Shown: piece by piece, positions 52,176 to 56,435 of the stretch
Position numbering within the stretch: position 1 is the stretch's first letter
How the letters are laid out: each line of letters opens with the position of its first letter
Assembly (NCBI GenBank): GCA_015207365.1
Contig: JADEXA010000048.1
Location: 1 to 56,435 of the forward strand
Direction of reading: 5' to 3'
Source of the DNA: Vacuolonema iberomarrocanum LEGE 07170
GTDB taxonomy: Bacteria; Cyanobacteriota; Cyanobacteriia; Elainellales; Elainellaceae
Length of the DNA: 56,435 bases
The notes under the pieces: generated by a model
What the model saw: the letters and a program-made list of their open reading frames with translations, nothing else
Told to the model about the DNA's origin: nothing
Databases searched by the model: none
Made by a program: the position numbers and the translations under genes

Positions 52176-55100
52176 CTAAAGCGGTAGTTGAATGAAGAAC
52201 ACGGTTCCCTCTCCTTCCATCGATTCAACCTCCAAGCTACCGCCGTGGGTTTCGACCACAATCTGATGAGCGATCGCCAGTCCGAGTCCGGTACCTTTCC
52301 CCACCTCTTTTGTGGTGAACAGATGATCGAAAATTCTGGCTTTTACCTCGTCAGATATTCCGAGTCCATTGTCGGCGATCGCAATCTTGACCTGCCGATG
52401 TTCGAGAGTGGTACAAATGGTAATGCGATTGGGATTGGTTTTGATCTCAGCAAAGCTGCGGTTTTGACTCGCTTCATCTAAAGCATCAATAGCATTGGCC
52501 AGAATGTTCATAAATACTTGGTTCAGCTGTCCCGGAAAGCATTCAACGGTCGGGATATCCCCATAGTCTTTAACCACTTCGATGGCAGGACGGCACTCAT
52601 TCGCTTTGAGCCGATATTTGAGAATTAGTAATGTGCTATCGAGCCCCTCGTGAAGATTGGCACTAATTTTGTGGTCAGTATCGGCACGAGAGAAAGTGCG
52701 AAGGCTCACACTAATATTTTTGATGCGTTTGGTCGCCCCTTCCATAGAGTCGAGTAACTTAGGCAAGTCTTTTTCCAGAAACTCCAGGTCAATCTCTTCG
52801 GCATTCTCTTGCACCGGTTTGGCGGCATTCGGATGATGTTGTTGATAGAGAGCGAGATGATTGAGGATATCTTGCACATAGTCTTTGGCATTGTTGATGC
52901 TGCCATTGAGGAAGCCGATGGGGTTGTTGATTTCGTGAGCCACCCCTGCGACCAAGTTGCCTAATGCCGACATCTTTTCAGCCTGCACCACTTGCGCTTG
53001 GCTTTGTTGAAGTTGGTCTAAGGTGCGTTCTAACGCAACATTTTTTTCATGGACTAACTTCTCAGCGGCTTTGCGATCGCTAATATCTTCAATGCTAGAC
53101 CAAATGAGTTGTTCGCCGTGGCGCTCCACAATCACACCAGAGAGCCGCACAGGAACGAGGGAGCCGTTTTTATGAATGTACTCTTTTTCGTAGGGGCCAT
53201 ACCGTCCAGTGGTTTGCAGGCTGTGCAGTTGCCGCTGTTCATCCTCCGCATATTTTCTTGGCGTAATGTCCCAATAACTTAAGGCAGGCAGTTCAGCAAC
53301 GGTTCGCCCGAGGATGTTGGCATAGGCAGTATTGGCATACACAAATTGTCCATCTATTGTGCACAGAAGCAAGCCAATAGACGAGGTTTCGAATAAACTG
53401 CGATGGTAACGTTCGCTTTCAACTAATGCGGTTTCTGCAGCCTTACGATCGCTAATATCTCTGATAATCGATAACCCGTGGAGTTTGCCCTGATACATCA
53501 ACGGAACGGCTTTGACTTCCACATCGAAGACGCGGCCATCCTTACAAATATCTTGTGCCTGAACGTAAAACTCCTCACCGTGATTGAGTGTCTCTATAAA
53601 TCTTTCAAATTCATGCAGATGTCTCGGGTGAATAATATCGCTGGGTTGAAGTGTGGACCATTCTTCTTGAGAGTAGCCATGCATCTTGCAAGCAGTCGGG
53701 TTTGCCGCCACGATCTGCCCGGTTGCCAAATCGATGATCATCAAGCCATCATTAACGCTTTCAAAAATACTGCGATATTCGGCTTCTTTTTGAGCCAATT
53801 CTTCAGACTTTATTTGCTCTTGTTGATAGAGACGAGCATTTTCCAGCGAAATTGCAGCTTGAGTACAAAGAAGATTTAAAAGTTCGACGCGATCGTGAGT
53901 AAAAGCTCCAACCGTAACCCGGTTCTCTAAGTACAAAATAGCAATGAGCTTACCCCGTTGCAGAATTGGAGTACAGAGCAAGCTCTTAGGATGATGTTGC
54001 ATAACATAGGCATCCATTGCCAGCGTAGGATGGGCAGCAGCATCCATGATTATTGAGGGTTGTAGGCTCCGCTTGACGATATTGATGAGGGAGTGGGGAA
54101 TTTCTGGGCTGTCGGATAGTGAAATAGATTCTACCCGTGCAGGTTGATTGAGGGTGGCAATGGCTTCCACAAATAACCCATCCTTATGGGGCATGAGCAA
54201 AGCCCCCTTGTCGGCTCCAGCCGCTTCTAGCACTGTGTGTAACAAGGTTGCCAACAACTTGTCGAGTTCAATTTCGCTAGAGAGGGTCTGGTAGGTTTTG
54301 AGCACCGTTTCTAGGTCGAGGGTCGCGGAAATGCTGGTACTGCCAGACGAGGAGGTATGAGAACTCGGAGTCTGAGCGATCGTTAAATTGGGTGAGGCAA
54401 ATACTGTTTCCGTTGCCGATAAGGATGTTTGTTGTTGTTGCAAAATGGGTGTAAGCAATTGAGGATAGCGGGTTTCTAGATCAGCCAGTTTAGCTTGGGC
54501 TCCCCATTTGGCATAACCATAATAGGCTGCTTGCATATAGTCGGCAGCCACTCTCTCTCTGTCCCAATCCAGGTAAAACTTGGCTGCAAGTTCGTTGGCA
54601 AGGGCTTCCTCTTGGATGTATTCGTTGGCTTTAGCTCCAGCGATCGCGCGATCGTACTTATCAGCCGCCTCGTAATTTTGGCCCAAAACCCGGCATTTTT
54701 CCGCGTCAATTAGATCAACTTTATGCTGGTAATTCATGGGGGCATGGTGCGCCCACCCAACTAACATACTTTGATGCTGTTCCACTTGAAGCAATGTTTC
54801 AGCTTGCTCAGTTTTTGATTGATTGGAGTAGAGTGCCAGGTAAGTTAATGCACCATAGAAATGAAAAACGGGTACGTGTGGCATTCCCACGAAGGTCATC
54901 AAATGCAGGTTGATTTGATCAATGTAGTCGAGGGCACGGGTGTGGTTACCGAATAGATAAGCTGGAATCAGCTTGTAAACACAGGCTAAAGCGATCGCGA
55001 TCGACTCATTATCTTGATGATGTTTAGGAAACATCACCGTTTCATCGTAGGCTGTGCCGATGAGCCGATCCGGTTCCTCAACTGCTTCCCGAAGGTTATA

Positions 55101-56435
55101 TCCTAGCTGCTGTTTCATCTTCAGGTAGGCCAGAGGTGAATTTTGCTTAGCCTCTGCTAGGACAACACAGTAGTTTTCGATTTCTGATTCCCAAGCCTCT
55201 AGAGGCACACCTGCAAACAAACTGTCATAGAAATAATTAGAGCTATTGTAGCCAGCGTAGAGGAAGTTCCCTGTTTCCATCCCCACTAAATACCCTTCTT
55301 TCACTGTGGGAATCGTTGCCTGCAGGGATTCTTTACGATGCTGGAGAAAACCACCAAATAGAAGCAGGGTAAGAGACTGGAACGCCTTTGCATTAAACTG
55401 AGCCAGGAGGCTGAGAGCCACCTTACCAAATTGATAACCTTGTTCGACCTCGCCCATAAAAGAGGACAACACCATACCGTGAGCGACATAGCCAATCGCT
55501 GATGCAGGAGTATTACCGAATTCGAGAGATAGGCTCACCATTGTCACGGCAAGTAGCGGTAGCAACGTGGGTTTACCCAGAAAAACAGGCGCAAATAGTT
55601 CTGCAAGCAGTTGCATGACTGCAATAGTTTGCGGATCGCTCATGGCAGGCAGTTCGGTCAGAGCCCCAATCGGTTTACCCTCCAGTTGAACAGCCACCTT
55701 TTGCATGACCTCGCCCATTAATGCCTGATCCGGCTCTGAGGAAAATTCGATGCCGAACGCGGCTAGGGCATTTGCACCCGTCACAATTGCCTCCAACATC
55801 CGACTTTGAGCCGTCAGGGCATTGATTTGAATCTGGTAAATCTTGACTTTATCAAGTTGAGTTTGAGCCCGCTCTAAAACCACCGCCGCAATTGACTCCA
55901 TCGCCTCAAAGTCGGTATTCAAGTAGGCAGTTTCTGTAGCAGTAACGTGAAGTGCCAAGGCTAACTCATACTGACTTTGCCAACAATCTGCTGTGAGTAA
56001 TTCCAGTCCAGTTTGAATAAAAGTGTGCGCAGCAGCATAGGCAGTGGCCTGTTTGGCTTTTTGTCCAGCAGCCAAGTTCAGTTGGGCTAGGCTTTCTCGT
56101 TGATTAGCATCTTGAACTAACGCCTGCCCCAGATTGAGATGCCTCACAATCTCAAACAGCTTTTCTGCCCGTTCGACTTCCGATAGATTTTGTTGAAGCA
56201 GTTGACCCAATTTGAGATGGGTTGCCTGTTTGCGGTCTTCAGGAATCAGGGAATAAGCAGCTTGCTGGATGCGATCGTGTAAAAAGCGATAACGGGGATT
56301 AATCGGGTGTTCTGCCTCACCCTGCCCCATATCCTGGAAGAACTTGTAAACCTGACTGATAGGAACAATTAACCCCGCTTGTAACGCTTGCCACAAGGTT
56401 GTCGCCGCATCGATTGGCGATTGTTCAGAAACGAT
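52176..56435 (-). CDS. Second giant kinase (ATPase part, GAF, PAS, histidine kinase), N-terminus outside window
   Basis: The frame is open to the last base, so the protein continues past the window end; 1419 residues are visible. It begins inside the region that follows the AAA ATPase in the paralogue (IVSEQSPIDAATTLWQALQA), then a TPR-like helical region, GAF (about 690-850 of the visible part), one PAS with DISDRK, a second PAS nearly identical to those of the 43728 protein, H-box GVAHEINNPIGF, N-box LANAIDAL, and GTGLGLAI. It has two PAS units against three in the paralogue. The last ~400 residues are almost the same in both, indicating recent duplication or conversion. The Ser/Thr kinase domain is presumed upstream. 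Confidence 0.92.
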   Translation of the reverse strand: MVSEQSPIDAATTLWQALQAGLIVPISQVYKFFQDMGQGEAEHPINPRYRFLHDRIQQAAYSLIPEDRKQATHLKLGQLLQQNLSEVERAEKLFEIVRHLNLGQALVQDANQRESLAQLNLAAGQKAKQATAYAAAHTFIQTGLELLTADCWQSQYELALALHVTATETAYLNTDFEAMESIAAVVLERAQTQLDKVKIYQIQINALTAQSRMLEAIVTGANALAAFGIEFSSEPDQALMGEVMQKVAVQLEGKPIGALTELPAMSDPQTIAVMQLLAELFAPVFLGKPTLLPLLAVTMVSLSLEFGNTPASAIGYVAHGMVLSSFMGEVEQGYQFGKVALSLLAQFNAKAFQSLTLLLFGGFLQHRKESLQATIPTVKEGYLVGMETGNFLYAGYNSSNYFYDSLFAGVPLEAWESEIENYCVVLAEAKQNSPLAYLKMKQQLGYNLREAVEEPDRLIGTAYDETVMFPKHHQDNESIAIALACVYKLIPAYLFGNHTRALDYIDQINLHLMTFVGMPHVPVFHFYGALTYLALYSNQSKTEQAETLLQVEQHQSMLVGWAHHAPMNYQHKVDLIDAEKCRVLGQNYEAADKYDRAIAGAKANEYIQEEALANELAAKFYLDWDRERVAADYMQAAYYGYAKWGAQAKLADLETRYPQLLTPILQQQQTSLSATETVFASPNLTIAQTPSSHTSSSGSTSISATLDLETVLKTYQTLSSEIELDKLLATLLHTVLEAAGADKGALLMPHKDGLFVEAIATLNQPARVESISLSDSPEIPHSLINIVKRSLQPSIIMDAAAHPTLAMDAYVMQHHPKSLLCTPILQRGKLIAILYLENRVTVGAFTHDRVELLNLLCTQAAISLENARLYQQEQIKSEELAQKEAEYRSIFESVNDGLMIIDLATGQIVAANPTACKMHGYSQEEWSTLQPSDIIHPRHLHEFERFIETLNHGEEFYVQAQDICKDGRVFDVEVKAVPLMYQGKLHGLSIIRDISDRKAAETALVESERYHRSLFETSSIGLLLCTIDGQFVYANTAYANILGRTVAELPALSYWDITPRKYAEDEQRQLHSLQTTGRYGPYEKEYIHKNGSLVPVRLSGVIVERHGEQLIWSSIEDISDRKAAEKLVHEKNVALERTLDQLQQSQAQVVQAEKMSALGNLVAGVAHEINNPIGFLNGSINNAKDYVQDILNHLALYQQHHPNAAKPVQENAEEIDLEFLEKDLPKLLDSMEGATKRIKNISVSLRTFSRADTDHKISANLHEGLDSTLLILKYRLKANECRPAIEVVKDYGDIPTVECFPGQLNQVFMNILANAIDALDEASQNRSFAEIKTNPNRITICTTLEHRQVKIAIADNGLGISDEVKARIFDHLFTTKEVGKGTGLGLAIAHQIVVETHGGSLEVESMEGEGTVFFIQLPL

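Noticed and set aside
1..56435. CRISPR array
   Set aside because: Repeats present are palindromic dispersed elements or coding repeats; no short direct repeats with regular unique spacers and no cas genes were seen.

Overview
The window is chromosomal DNA of a cyanobacterium, most likely filamentous and Leptolyngbya-like. The evidence is the very frequent octamer GCGATCGC (HIP1), a block of IsiA-type chlorophyll proteins, a phycobilisome linker, multi-PAS and GAF histidine kinases with Rcp1-like response regulators, and two giant Ser/Thr kinase/ATPase/histidine kinase fusions. The genus is inference; the phylum is secure.

Layout. (1) 1-3.3 kb: end of a small gene, a hicBA-like pair, a vapBC-like pair whose toxin has an early amber stop, and a membrane-anchored pentapeptide-repeat protein. 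(2) 3.4-5.2 kb: a decayed acetyltransferase, then formamidase (fmdA) with its zinc-ribbon partner fmdB. (3) 5.7-10.3 kb: a truncated duplicate followed by an intact FG-GAP/RTX protein, and a 14-helix drug exporter. (4) 10.4-12.6 kb: two Uma2-type proteins and a SLATT membrane protein. (5) 13.0-15.8 kb: divergent Zn/Cd-type P1B ATPase and ArsR/SmtB repressor. (6) 15.8-23.0 kb: a probable heme/siderophore uptake locus (AMIN/TonB-dependent receptor, permease, ATPase, lipoprotein binding protein) followed in the same run by a methyltransferase and a TVP38-like membrane protein. (7) 23.6-27.7 kb: an ABC-F protein with a structured leader, and a sensor kinase. (8) 27.9-32.8 kb: the most striking block, an iron-stress light-harvesting operon with three IsiA-family genes (one fused to PsaL), a CpcL-like membrane-anchored phycobilisome linker and a small membrane/cysteine protein. 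(9) 33.7-41.7 kb: a signalling cluster (REC-GAF-GGDEF-EAL, two Rcp1-like regulators, a six-PAS histidine kinase). (10) 42.6-56.4 kb: a D-Ala-D-Ala carboxypeptidase and two paralogous giant kinases flanking a divergent LuxR-type regulator/DJ-1 pair; the second kinase runs off the window end.

Two themes tie it together. First, metal and iron economy: IsiA cluster, heme/siderophore uptake, Zn/Cd export and several Fur-like palindromes. Second, an unusual density of long, nearly perfect intergenic hairpins (about twenty in 56 kb). Several belong to repeat families with shared termini but exchanged or flipped hairpin cores, and several sit exactly at stop codons. No rRNA, tRNA, complete insertion sequence or CRISPR array was seen.
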